Below, in pieces: positions 25,319 to 33,804 of a stretch of 64,000 nt of DNA. The translations under genes were made by a program, and so were the position numbers. The notes below the pieces were generated by a model. It saw nothing but the letters and a program-made list of their open reading frames with translations, did not search any database and was not told the DNA's origin. The stretch is from positions 248,001 through 312,000 of the forward strand of contig DBFJJS010000010.1 of assembly GCA_048393055.1 (NCBI GenBank). Reading direction: 5' to 3'. Source of the stretch: Faeciplasma sp048393055 (GTDB lineage Bacteria; Bacillota; Clostridia; Oscillospirales; Ruminococcaceae). Every line of letters begins with the position of its first letter. Position 1 is the first letter of the stretch.

Positions 25319-27670
25319 TTATGCCGAAACTGCTTCCCCAAGCCGCACAGCCACCGCGCCGTCCGATACCGAACAGATTATTTCAGAATCCTCCTTAGTG
25401 CCCTTAACCGACATCATAAGGTCTGCAAGCGGATTCTCAATCTCGCTTGCTATCACTCTGTAAATATCTCTTGCTCCGTAGCTTTCTATGCTTGCCTTTT
25501 GCACCACATAATCGCACAACTCTGAGGAAAAACTGACCTTAGTTCCCATGGACTGCGCTCTCATCCTGATGCATTCAAGTTGTTTTGCAGCTATAACTCT
25601 TCCTGATTCGGTCGAAAGCTTATTAAATGAACAAACAGCATCTATCCTGTTGACAAGCTCGCGGGCAAACACCTTTGACAGCACTTCTCTTGAGGTATCT
25701 GCCGCGTTATCTACTGCAAAACCGCATGAAGAGCCGGTTTTTACTGATATATTTGTAGTAAGGATTATTACAGTGTTTTTAAACGATACTTGTCTACCTG
25801 ATGAATCTGTCAAAAAACCGTTGTCCAACACCTGCAAAAGTATTGATATTACTTCTTTGTCCGCTTTCTCAAGTTCGTCAAACAGCACTACCGAATAAGG
25901 TCTTTTTCTCACCCTTTCGGTAAGTTCCCCTCCATCGTCAAAGCCAACGTATCCCGGAGGCGAGCCTATTAGGCGCGAAACCGAATGCTTCTCCGAAAAC
26001 TCTGACATGTCAAAGCGTATCAACGCATTGGCGTCTGAAAACAATGCGTATGACAGCGCCTTTGCAAGCGATGTTTTTCCCACACCTGTAGGACCAGAAA
26101 ACATAAATGACGCTATCGGTCTGTCCGGGTCCCTAAGGCCTGAGCCAGAACGCTTTAAGGCGTTTACTACTTCTGATATCGCCTCATCCTGACCTATGAC
26201 CGCGCTTTTAAGCTTCTCAAAAACAATGTCTGTATCTATAAGCCTTTCTGAGCCTACTGGAAGGCGCAGCTGCATTGATACTGCGCTTGATATATCCTGT
26301 CTGCTAACCACCGGAACACATGAGGACTGAAACGCATACTTTGACAGCTCGCTGAAATAGCTCTCCTTAGTTATTTTTCCTCCGACATAGCTGTTAAAAA
26401 ACTCAGACAACTGGGGGCGCTTTGATATCTCATCATATGCGTGAAGTTTTACAGCGGAGCATGCCTCATCAAGCACGTCTATAGCCTTATCCGGGAGTCT
26501 CCTGTCCGTAATCAGCCTGCTGGTAAGACTGACTGCTGCATTAATGGCGTCGTCACTTATTGAAACCCCGTGGTGGGTTTCATACTTCGGCTTAAGCTTC
26601 ATGAGCATTTGTATTGCAGCCTCCTCGCTCGGCTCATCAACCTTCACAACGCTGAATCGTCTTTCCAATGCCTTATCTTTTTCTATAGTCCGCCGGTATT
26701 CGTCAAAAGTCGTAGCGCCTATTACCCTTATTTCGCCCCTTGCAAGCATTGGTTTGAGAATATTTGCAGCATCAATAGCGCCCTCCGCCGCTCCCGCGCC
26801 TATAAGCATGTGTATTTCATCTATAAATAAGATTATATCCTTTGAAGCAGACGCCTCGTCTATACACGCCTTTATCCTCTCTTCAAAATCCCCCCTATAC
26901 TTAGCTCCTGCCAAAAGCTGCGTAAGGCTCAGCGAGTACAGCCTTATTCCCTGAAGGGTCTGCGGGACGTCGTTTCCCGCTATTTTGGATGCAAGAGCCT
27001 CTACAATTGCAGTTTTTCCCACACCCGCTTCGCCTACAAGGCATGGATTGTTTTTTTGTCTGCGCAACAATATTCCTATTAGCCTGCTGATTTCATTTTC
27101 TCTCATAACGCAGGGGTCAAAGCATCCCGACTTAGCTTTTTTTACCATGTCAAAGCCGTATTTTTCAAGACTTACCGGTTTAGGAGCGTTATTGAAGTCA
27201 CCTGCCAAAACGCTCTTTTCCACAGCCTCGCCGCAGCTTGAATGAAGCTTTGATATATTGCAGTTTAAATCGTATAGTATTCCTCTTGCAGTAGAATTTT
27301 GCTGGTTAAGCATAGCATAAAGAATATGCTCTGTCCCCGCCTTGGTTTTTGACAGCTCACAAGCAGTCTTTTTCGCAAGTCTAATGCATCTTTTTGCAGC
27401 GGGAGTAAACATCTGCGATGTCAAAACTGTCCTTTCGCCCTTTCCTATTATGTCGCATACCCTTGCATAAACGCCTCCATAGCTCACTCCAAAGCGCATA
27501 AGTATTGCGCTCGCCGCCGAGCTGTTAGACGATAACAGCCCTAAAAGAATGTGCTCGGTGCCGACATATGTGTGTCCTAAATCCGACGCTATTGATATAG
27601 CCGCACTGATAGCGTCAAGGGAGTTAGACGTAAAGTTTTCACTTCCGTATGTTCTGTCAAATTCAAGCAT
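25319..27670 (-). CDS. clpC: Clp protease ATP-binding subunit, ClpC-type
   Basis: 783 residues. Two Clp N-domain repeats (about 20-150; LGHTYVGTEHILLGLL and KAGTEHILYAMLNQQ), AAA module 1 with Walker A GEAGVGKTA and Walker B IILFIDEIHML, a short middle region, and AAA module 2 with GPTGVGKTSLAKAL and VVLFDELEKA. It unfolds substrates for ClpP. The middle domain is shorter than in classical ClpC and no UVR motif is seen, and no mcsAB or ctsR gene is adjacent, so this may be a paralogue rather than the main heat-shock ClpC. Confidence 0.85.
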   Translation of the reverse strand: MLEFDRTYGSENFTSNSLDAISAAISIASDLGHTYVGTEHILLGLLSSNSSAASAILMRFGVSYGGVYARVCDIIGKGERTVLTSQMFTPAAKRCIRLAKKTACELSKTKAGTEHILYAMLNQQNSTARGILYDLNCNISKLHSSCGEAVEKSVLAGDFNNAPKPVSLEKYGFDMVKKAKSGCFDPCVMRENEISRLIGILLRRQKNNPCLVGEAGVGKTAIVEALASKIAGNDVPQTLQGIRLYSLSLTQLLAGAKYRGDFEERIKACIDEASASKDIILFIDEIHMLIGAGAAEGAIDAANILKPMLARGEIRVIGATTFDEYRRTIEKDKALERRFSVVKVDEPSEEAAIQMLMKLKPKYETHHGVSISDDAINAAVSLTSRLITDRRLPDKAIDVLDEACSAVKLHAYDEISKRPQLSEFFNSYVGGKITKESYFSELSKYAFQSSCVPVVSRQDISSAVSMQLRLPVGSERLIDTDIVFEKLKSAVIGQDEAISEVVNALKRSGSGLRDPDRPIASFMFSGPTGVGKTSLAKALSYALFSDANALIRFDMSEFSEKHSVSRLIGSPPGYVGFDDGGELTERVRKRPYSVVLFDELEKADKEVISILLQVLDNGFLTDSSGRQVSFKNTVIILTTNISVKTGSSCGFAVDNAADTSREVLSKVFARELVNRIDAVCSFNKLSTESGRVIAAKQLECIRMRAQSMGTKVSFSSELCDYVVQKASIESYGARDIYRVIASEIENPLADLMMSVKGTKEDSEIICSVSDGAVAVRLGEAVSA

Positions 27671-27990
27671 AGCTTACCCTGCCTTTCACGTATAGGTTTA
27701 CTTCCGTGCAGGCTTATTAAAAGCTTGTTTGCCTGCTGCGGATTGTATATACTACATCCTTGACAGATATTTCACGTGATAATCAAACTGAAACAAAATT
27801 CCGGCTGTATATTCTATGCCTAACTCCTGCTTGGCTAAAACAAATTTAGTCTGTAACACATTTTTTATTGCTTCATAAACTGTAGTATAAAGCAGGCGCG
27901 ACCTGTTGGCAGACGGCTGAAAACCTGCTGTAAAATTTGCTTCATAACGCGCCTTCTTTAGTACTATACAGATCAAAGGAGAATGTCACT

Positions 27991-28131
27991 ATGAACAACT
28001 CTTGCTTCGGCGGATACAACTGGTGGATAATCATACTCATTATCCTCATTCTGTTCAGCTCAAACGGCTTTGGCTGCTGCTGCAATAACAATTCCAACAG
28101 CTGTGGCTGCGACAATAACTGCGGCTGCTAA
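27991..28131 (+). CDS. Cys-rich single-span micropeptide
   Basis: 46 residues from an ATG at 27991 with AAAGGAG upstream. One hydrophobic helix (WWIIILIILILFSS) is followed by a Gly/Asn tail carrying seven Cys (CCC, then CGC twice), with one more Cys near the N-terminus. It resembles the short YjcZ-like membrane peptides seen in spore formers in size and build only. It is followed at once by a strong terminator, so it is a single-gene transcript. Function unknown; the cysteines could bind metal or cross-link. Confidence 0.6.
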   Translation: MNNSCFGGYNWWIIILIILILFSSNGFGCCCNNNSNSCGCDNNCGC

Positions 28132-28137
28132 AAAATC

Positions 28138-28176
28138 AGGCGAGGTGTGCATTTTGATGCACGCCCCGCCTTTTTC
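28138..28176 (+). terminator. Terminator of the Cys-rich micropeptide gene
   Basis: A long hairpin (AGGCG plus GTGCAT pairing across a TTTG loop with ATGCAC and CGCCT) followed by TTTTTCCTTTT. Confidence 0.85.
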
Positions 28177-28214
28177 CTTTTATAAGAAAAACTAGTACGC
28201 ATTTTTCTGCCTAC

Positions 28215-28242
28215 TTGACAAGCGATGTATAATGTGGATAAT
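28215..28242 (+). promoter_or_regulatory. Probable sigma-A promoter
   Basis: TTGACA (28215-28220), a 16-base spacer, GATAAT (28237-28242), about 100 bases ahead of the membrane-protein gene at 28339. Confidence 0.55.
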
Positions 28243-28338
28243 AAAAAGTGAGGATATTGATGAATTACTGGCGGCATTGCTGTTTTTTCATTTGGATCTA
28301 AAGTCGTTTGCATAAAAGGAAAATGAGGAGGAAGTTTT

Positions 28339-28872
28339 ATGGAAAAAGACTCGTTGAGAAACATGCTCTATGCCCTTGCAAGGTTTGGGCTTTTCCTGCT
28401 AATCAACATCTTTGGAGTGATTATTGGAAGAACAGCTATGCTAGGCATTCTCGGAACATTGTTTCCAAGGCTTCATCTGTACGATAATACTCAGCTTCTA
28501 AGTCTTATCTCATGGATTATTCCTATAATATTGCTTATTGCCCTATTTGCAGACGATGCAAAACGTCACACTGCTTATGGCAGATACAACCCTATACTCG
28601 TTTGCTCGACTGTAATTCTCTCAGCCGCGGTATACTACATTCCAGCCATAGTCTCCGGATACGTAAGGGACATAAGAGTTGTAGAATTTCTTCGCGAAAT
28701 TTACTTTACAAACTACTGGACGTCATGGATAACTGGAGACGATGTGGAAATTTACGCAATGCTGGGTCTTATACTTACGGCGTTAATTTGCATCCTAAGC
28801 TACATGACCGCAAGAAAGATATACCTCAAAAAATTTGAACGCGGCGAATATGAGTATGAGTATAAAAGGTAA
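28339..28872 (+). CDS. Membrane protein of unknown function
   Basis: 177 residues with about four hydrophobic segments (near 12-38, 50-68, 83-105, 138-157) and a charged C-terminal tail (KKFERGEYEYEYKR). AGGAGGAAG lies upstream. I do not recognise a family. It stands alone between its own promoter and terminator. Confidence 0.7.
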   Translation: MEKDSLRNMLYALARFGLFLLINIFGVIIGRTAMLGILGTLFPRLHLYDNTQLLSLISWIIPIILLIALFADDAKRHTAYGRYNPILVCSTVILSAAVYYIPAIVSGYVRDIRVVEFLREIYFTNYWTSWITGDDVEIYAMLGLILTALICILSYMTARKIYLKKFERGEYEYEYKR

Positions 28873-28902
28873 CCCGCAGAGTCAAGCATTTACATGTAAT
28901 AA

Positions 28903-28934
28903 AGCGTCGCACATAAAAATGCGGCGCTCTTTCA
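28903..28934 (+). terminator. Terminator after the membrane-protein gene
   Basis: Arms AGCGTCGCA (28903-28911) and TGCGGCGCT (28920-28928) with one G-U pair, followed by CTTTCATTT. Confidence 0.7.
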
Positions 28935-28951
28935 TTTAAAATCATCAGTCT

Positions 28952-29713
28952 TTACGGCATAATATCTATAATTGCATTTTCAATCTTTGATAGATAAATA
29001 TTCATGGCGGAAAAAGTTCCTGTTGGCAAAATCGAGCAGGTTGATCTAAGCTCGATACTCCCGTCATCAGCAAGCGGAATTCTGAATGATATCATAAAGC
29101 CGTCTCCTATACCGGTGTCAATAATCATCTTTGTGTTCATGCTATCGCAAAATTTTTTAACGACAGCCAATCCGCCCTTATATGTTTCTGAGTTAAGATA
29201 TTCATCTAGCCTTCCCTTGTCCATCCCATACCCGTTGTCAGAAACTGATATCGCAGCGCTTTCCGAAAGCCTGGATACCTTAATTTTAACATCCCCGCCG
29301 TCAGAACCAATATTTTGAACGGAATTAATAACAAGATTCATCAGACAATCCACAAGACATTCAACGCTTACATATACCCATACGCCATTATCGCATTCAC
29401 ATGTGATTTTTACATCTAAGCGCCGCAGCTTTGACCGACATACACTGACCATATCCTCCACCAAATGTCCAAGATTTATTTTCATAAGCTCTGGATTATC
29501 AAGCCTTTCAAGAGCGTCAAAGTTTATCATCCTGCCAAGCACATTAAAACAGCACTTGGCTACTCTTTGAAGAATTGCTACATCATCATAATGCTCCTCT
29601 ATCTCCATATCATATGTCAACTGTTGAGATAATCCAATGATCTCATACACGTTTCTTTTAATTTCAGAACGGTCCTCGCCGTCAAACTTTGGCATGTCTT
29701 TCAAAATATCCAC
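28952..29713 (-). CDS. Orphan GHKL (histidine-kinase-like) ATPase domain protein
   Basis: 253 residues, no membrane segment. The second half is a HATPase_c domain: N box DCLMNLVINSVQNI, G1 box VSDNGYGM, G2-like YKGGLAVVKK, and a final GDGFMISFRIPL. The N-terminal helices resemble a dimerisation domain, but no phospho-accepting His is seen in the expected position (EIIGLSQQL). No response regulator gene is adjacent. It may be an anti-sigma-like or sporulation-type sensor kinase relative. Role unknown. Confidence 0.7.
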   Translation of the reverse strand: MDILKDMPKFDGEDRSEIKRNVYEIIGLSQQLTYDMEIEEHYDDVAILQRVAKCCFNVLGRMINFDALERLDNPELMKINLGHLVEDMVSVCRSKLRRLDVKITCECDNGVWVYVSVECLVDCLMNLVINSVQNIGSDGGDVKIKVSRLSESAAISVSDNGYGMDKGRLDEYLNSETYKGGLAVVKKFCDSMNTKMIIDTGIGDGFMISFRIPLADDGSIELRSTCSILPTGTFSAMNIYLSKIENAIIDIMP

Positions 29714-29875
29714 TCCTCTTCCTGACTATATATTATACTTTACATGCTTAAATAAGTCAACTTACGCACAAGTTATATTATAACACGCAAGCACAATATA
29801 ATAAAGCATTTTGAAAACACTTTCTGAAGATTTATTGCGGCGACACGCATTCAGTATTAATTCAACGTTATATAA

Positions 29876-29920
29876 TAAAAATGCTCTCGACTCATAAAAA
29901 TCATCATGAGCCGAGAGCAT
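29876..29920 (-). terminator. Terminator of the GH43 lipoprotein gene
   Basis: Arms ATGCTCTCG (29881-29889) and CGAGAGCAT (29912-29920) with inner CTCAT/ATGAG pairing. On the minus strand the hairpin is followed by TTTTATTATA. Confidence 0.8.
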
Positions 29921-29957
29921 AATTAGTATTTATAAAAAACTATAACCTATGCTGAAA

Positions 29958-31547
29958 TTACTCAGCGGGTTCTTCCTCAACAACATAAGCAAACTGCCAC
30001 TCGTCAAATACGAAGCTTCCGTCGCCGAATACGAAATACAAGTCATGTACTCCGGACACGGTCTTATTTAACTCGCAAACGTAGGTAAGATACTCGCCGT
30101 CAGTAGAAAACTGAACCTGACCGATAACGTCGCCGTCAAGGCTGTCAAGCCTTACCTCGATAATGCCTTCGCCTCTTATGGTTGCAGCAAACGAATTTGC
30201 GCCGTCACCGAAATCTGCATTGCTTATCGCAGACCAGTCGCCGTTGTCGATTGAGGTAATGTAAATCCTATCGTCCGAAGAATAATACTGTATTCCGGCA
30301 GTGGTGACAGAGGTCTCCGCCTGATTTACTGCAAATACATCCAGATTTTTAATCTGCTCTGTTCCGGCGTCCGTCATTGAAGTTGACGGCAGGGTGACAG
30401 TTTCCTCATCGACATTGCAGACATCGATTCCTATGCTTCTGAAGCCGCCCGCCACAGTTGAGCCCATGTTCTCAAGGAGAGCTACGGTTTGATAAAGGAT
30501 ATAGTATTTATCATTGAACTTCTGAAGGTGAGAGTGGTTATTGCTGAACGGATATCCCTGTGTGTTCGGATTTGAGAGATACTCTCCCCTGTATACCCAG
30601 CTGTCAGAATTGAGCGGATCAGTAGAAGTCATATAGCACATCGAGCCGCCGGAAGGAGCGGGAAGCTCGGAATCGGAGGGCCAAATCAACCTCTGTGCAT
30701 AATTTGAGCAGTATGTGAGCACCCATGTTCCGTTGATGTAGTTAAGCTCGTTTGCCTCAAAATGATAGGGAGCGTGAATTTCGACTATTTCGCCGTCAAT
30801 GGAAATCATGTCCGAGCCAAGCTTTGCAATTCTGCAGTTGCCTGTATCCAATGAGTTTTCCTCCGGGTCGTCTGCATGGGGATCTCCTCCTCCGAAAGCA
30901 ATCCAGCCCACTCCATCGTCGTCTACAACTACACCGGGGTCAAAGCACCACGAAACAGGGTCGCTTGAGAGCTGGCTCATGCTGTTGTCAAGAAGCGGGC
31001 CGCCAATGGGATCTTCCCACGGGCCCGTGGGCGAGTCGGATCTGAGAACGCCGATATTTACTGCACTGTTGGCAAAGTAAAGATAAAACTGCGTCTTTCC
31101 AAATGCATTTTCTTTTTTAACTATGGACGGAGCCCACGAGCATCCGGCCCAGGTTGCAATCTCAGTTACCGGAATAGTACCGTGATATGTCCAGTTTACC
31201 ATGTCGTCTGTGGAGTAACATGCAAGGGTATTGATACTGCCGTAACTGTTTTCGCCAAAGCCGGACTTCGCATCATACTCCTGCTGATCACAGGTACCGT
31301 AAACATAAAGCCTTCCCTCGTACTCCACCGATGTAGGATCGGCAAAGAACACATTAGACGATATAGGGTTGTGTTCTCCTATAGGCTTATTGGTCTGGGC
31401 TAGCGTTTCACTTACGGTATATCCCAAATCAGTACTGGTAATAAGATCGTCGGCTATTGTAAAGTCTGTTTTTGTTGCTCCGCAGCCCGAGAGACTGCCA
31501 AAGAGCGTTGCTGCACATGCTATCATAGTAACAATCCTCTTCTTCAT
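29958..31547 (-). CDS. GH43-family lipoprotein (arabinoxylan-active type) with C-terminal carbohydrate-binding domain
   Basis: 529 residues. The lipoprotein signal ends in LFGSLSGC. A five-bladed GH43 domain follows with the general base Asp in FFADPTSVEY (about 70), the pKa-modulating Asp in WCFDPGVVVDDDG and the acid Glu in FEANELNYING (about 245). From about 390 a beta-sandwich module with YYSSDDRIYI and a closing DLYFVFGDGSFVFDEW resembles CBM6. The expected substrate is arabinoxylan side chains or xylo-oligosaccharides. It is monocistronic and lies 17 kb from the main polysaccharide locus. Confidence 0.87.
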   Translation of the reverse strand: MKKRIVTMIACAATLFGSLSGCGATKTDFTIADDLITSTDLGYTVSETLAQTNKPIGEHNPISSNVFFADPTSVEYEGRLYVYGTCDQQEYDAKSGFGENSYGSINTLACYSTDDMVNWTYHGTIPVTEIATWAGCSWAPSIVKKENAFGKTQFYLYFANSAVNIGVLRSDSPTGPWEDPIGGPLLDNSMSQLSSDPVSWCFDPGVVVDDDGVGWIAFGGGDPHADDPEENSLDTGNCRIAKLGSDMISIDGEIVEIHAPYHFEANELNYINGTWVLTYCSNYAQRLIWPSDSELPAPSGGSMCYMTSTDPLNSDSWVYRGEYLSNPNTQGYPFSNNHSHLQKFNDKYYILYQTVALLENMGSTVAGGFRSIGIDVCNVDEETVTLPSTSMTDAGTEQIKNLDVFAVNQAETSVTTAGIQYYSSDDRIYITSIDNGDWSAISNADFGDGANSFAATIRGEGIIEVRLDSLDGDVIGQVQFSTDGEYLTYVCELNKTVSGVHDLYFVFGDGSFVFDEWQFAYVVEEEPAE

Positions 31548-31697
31548 AATAATTTAATATCATTCCTTTCAACGATATAATGTCATTATTATATAATATG
31601 ACGGGTCATAAATCAACCCGTAATGCGATAAAGTTATTATAAATCAACAAAGACGTTATAATTTAATATTCTCCTACATGTTTATTAACGCGGTAAA

Positions 31698-31726
31698 TTG
31701 ACAACCTACCATGTGATAGGTATAAT
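31698..31726 (+). promoter_or_regulatory. Consensus sigma-A promoter of the glycosyltransferase gene
   Basis: TTGACA (31698-31703), exactly 17 bases, TATAAT (31721-31726). The spacer contains an imperfect palindrome with CCTA/TAGG ends that could be an operator. The leader of about 80 bases includes a small CGGCTGCGCCG hairpin. Confidence 0.8.
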
Positions 31727-31814
31727 AAAATTGTATTATCAAATTATATTTTGTTTCGGCTGCGCCGGAACAGGCTTTATACAATTATTAGTCCAACCAT
31801 ATGAGAGGTAAAAT

Positions 31815-32951
31815 ATGAAAGCTATCATACTAACCTGCAACACAGGTCAGGGTCATAATTCTGTATCAAAAGCAATAAATGGAGCGTTTACCCTCCGAGA
31901 AGATGAATGCGCAACCATTGATTCATTATCGTTCATATCAGATATGGCGTCCTCTGCTATAAGCAGCTGGCATACAAGGCTATATAGGTATATGCCTAAG
32001 GTTTTTAATTTCGGATACAATATAGCCGAAGCTAACCCCGAGCTTTTTGAAGATGGCTCACCAATAAGAAAGTTTCTTGTATCTGGAGCAGGAAGACTGT
32101 ATGATTATCTAATTGACGGCGGATACGACTGCGTAATATGTCCTCATGTTTTTTCAGGGCTAATGATGACGCAGTTGTCAATTGTTCATCCTGATATGAG
32201 TATAAAGACAAGCTTCATAGCTACCGATTATACCTTTACTCCTATTACAGCGGAAATGAAGCTCGACGCATATTTCGTTCCAGATAGCGAGTTGGTGCCC
32301 GTATATGCCTCCGTAGGCATACCGGAAGAAAAAATTTATCCAATAACAGGAATTCCGGTGAGACGGGAATTCTACAACCATATTGATAAGAAAAACGCCA
32401 AAAAGCAGCTTGGTATAGACAGCGATTCCAAACATGTAATAATGATGTTTGGAAGCATGGGCTGCGGACCTATAAGCAGGCTTACCTCCGAAATAAGCAA
32501 GGTCATCCCAAAAAACAGCGTTTTGACTGTCATATGCGGAACAAACGAGATATTAAGAAAGCTTTTGGCGTATCAGTATAAAAACTCTGAAAACGTCAGG
32601 ATAGAAGGGTTTGTCGACAATATCCCGCTTCTTATGGATTCTGCAGACCTGTATGTCACGAAGCCTGGAGGTCTCAGCACAAGCGAAGCGAGAATAAAGC
32701 ACCTTCCGATGCTTTTGGTGAACGCGGTGGCAGGATGTGAAAAAACAAACCTTGAATTCATGGTTAAAAAAGGTGCGGCAGTTACAGCGCATGGAGAAGC
32801 AGAAATCGCTGCGTTATGCAACGAGCTTATTAACGATGACAAAAGGCTTTGCAAAATGTCAAGGGCATTCAATGATACAAAAATCGCCGCCGATGAAATT
32901 TACGATACTCTGAAAAATATGTCTCAGCGAATTAACAACGTATCAGCGTAA
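31815..32951 (+). CDS. Processive diacylglycerol glycosyltransferase-like enzyme (MGDG synthase family)
   Basis: 378 residues. The N-terminus TCNTGQGHNSVSKAI and the SWHTRLYRYMP segment match the MGDG-synthase/UgtP N-domain. The C-domain shows FGSMGCGPISRL, ICGTNEILRK and the nucleotide-sugar signature TKPGGLSTSEA. Such GT28 enzymes transfer glucose or galactose to diacylglycerol at the membrane, giving glycolipids and lipoteichoic-acid anchors. GAGAGGT lies upstream. It has its own promoter and precedes the tRNA gene. Confidence 0.88.
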   Translation: MKAIILTCNTGQGHNSVSKAINGAFTLREDECATIDSLSFISDMASSAISSWHTRLYRYMPKVFNFGYNIAEANPELFEDGSPIRKFLVSGAGRLYDYLIDGGYDCVICPHVFSGLMMTQLSIVHPDMSIKTSFIATDYTFTPITAEMKLDAYFVPDSELVPVYASVGIPEEKIYPITGIPVRREFYNHIDKKNAKKQLGIDSDSKHVIMMFGSMGCGPISRLTSEISKVIPKNSVLTVICGTNEILRKLLAYQYKNSENVRIEGFVDNIPLLMDSADLYVTKPGGLSTSEARIKHLPMLLVNAVAGCEKTNLEFMVKKGAAVTAHGEAEIAALCNELINDDKRLCKMSRAFNDTKIAADEIYDTLKNMSQRINNVSA

Positions 32952-33024
32952 TCATGAAAATATATAGAAAAACATCTTGACAAATTCCCCGTTTGGCGAT
33001 AAAATAATTTAGTCAAATGGGTAT

Positions 33025-33100
33025 GGGCTCGTAGCTTAGCTGGGAAAGCGCTGCGTTCGCAACGCAGAGACCGTGGGTTCGAATCCCATCGGGTCCACCA
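33025..33100 (+). tRNA. tRNA-Ala (anticodon CGC)
   Basis: A 76-base cloverleaf with encoded CCA (33098-33100). The acceptor pairs GGGCTCG with CGGGTCC and includes the G3-U70 wobble that identifies alanine tRNAs. The anticodon arm is CTGCG-TTCGCAA-CGCAG, anticodon CGC at 33058-33060. The T-arm holds GGTTCGAATCC. It marks the left edge of the defence island and may be an integration site. Confidence 0.95.
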
Positions 33101-33105
33101 AAGAA

Positions 33106-33155
33106 GCACCGCAATTTTGATACAATGGGTATCAAGGTTGCGGCGCTTTCTTTTT
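33106..33155 (+). terminator. Terminator of the tRNA gene
   Basis: Nested stems CCGCAA/TTGCGG (33109-33114, 33138-33143) and TTGATAC/GTATCAA (33117-33123, 33129-33135), followed by CTTTCTTTTT. Confidence 0.8.
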
Positions 33156-33216
33156 GCCTGAATGGGCTTATTTCAAGGGCTTTTGGGCTTTTGAAATTTT
33201 GCTACGCACCCGGAAG

Positions 33217-33315
33217 AACGATAGCCCGCCACCAATCCAGTGCTCGAAGGCGCTGGATGGCAGTGGGCTATCGTTTGTTTTTAGTGCTACCGTTTAATTT
33301 GTGGGCTATCGTTTA
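33217..33315. repeat. Imperfect 24-bp inverted repeat plus a third copy of its arm
   Basis: The left arm (33217-33240, beginning AACGATAGCCC) pairs imperfectly with 33253-33276 (ending GGGCTATCGTT) around a 12-base loop. The segment GTGGGCTATCGTTT recurs at 33301-33314. The second arm is followed by a T-rich run. It could be a second terminator or an arm-type recombination site beside the tRNA. The stretch 33156-33402 holds no other gene. Confidence 0.55.
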
Positions 33316-33402
33316 ACTCTCAGTGCGGGATATTTTTTTAATCGGAATCAGTTAGACGAATAGCGGTCGCTGCCTTTCAGCAGCAGAATTTCAAACATGC
33401 AC

Positions 33403-33431
33403 TTGACAATAAGCAGCGAAAGTGATATACT
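33403..33431 (+). promoter_or_regulatory. Consensus sigma-A promoter of the XRE-methyltransferase operon
   Basis: TTGACA (33403-33408), a 17-base spacer, TATACT (33426-33431). The XRE start codon is 18 bases past the -10 box. Confidence 0.85.
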
Positions 33432-33449
33432 ATGCAGTGAGGTGAGACT

Positions 33450-33800
33450 ATGCCCAATTTAGGTGAAATGATAAAGAACAAGCGAGAAGCCGCTGGGCTG
33501 TCTCAGAAGAGATTAGGTTCCGCCTGCGGATTGAGCGACAGCGAAATCATGAAGATTGAAAATGGACAGCGAAAAACACCAAGTTGGAAAAATTTGTGTA
33601 AAATCGCACAGGTGTTAGACTTCCATCCGTTCGAGATTTTGTTGGCAGCAGGATACATTACTGAGCATGACATCAATCCTGAAGCAAGGCTTCATGGATT
33701 AGATAAGTTGAATGAGAATGACATAGAAATTATTCAGTTGCTTGTTGATTTTGTAATTTCAAGAAAAGGCACCGACAGGAACCCAGAAGGAGGGCTTTAA
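33450..33800 (+). CDS. XRE-family regulator, candidate restriction-modification control protein
   Basis: 116 residues with a helix-turn-helix in 5-65 (GEMIKNKREAAGLSQKRLG, then LSDSEIMKIENGQRKTP). The C-terminal 45 residues are helical. GAGGTGA lies upstream. It precedes the C5 methyltransferase gene by 4 bases, the usual position of a controller that times methylase and nuclease expression. A role as the controller is inferred from position. Confidence 0.85.
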   Translation: MPNLGEMIKNKREAAGLSQKRLGSACGLSDSEIMKIENGQRKTPSWKNLCKIAQVLDFHPFEILLAAGYITEHDINPEARLHGLDKLNENDIEIIQLLVDFVISRKGTDRNPEGGL

Positions 33801-33804
33801 TATA

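Noticed and set aside
27752..27976. 74-codon minus-strand frame upstream of the Cys-rich micropeptide
   Set aside because: Composition is protein-like, but it begins with TTG and lacks a ribosome site. An alternative frame with ATG and a ribosome site stops after 26 codons. It might be a decayed small gene; not supported enough to list.
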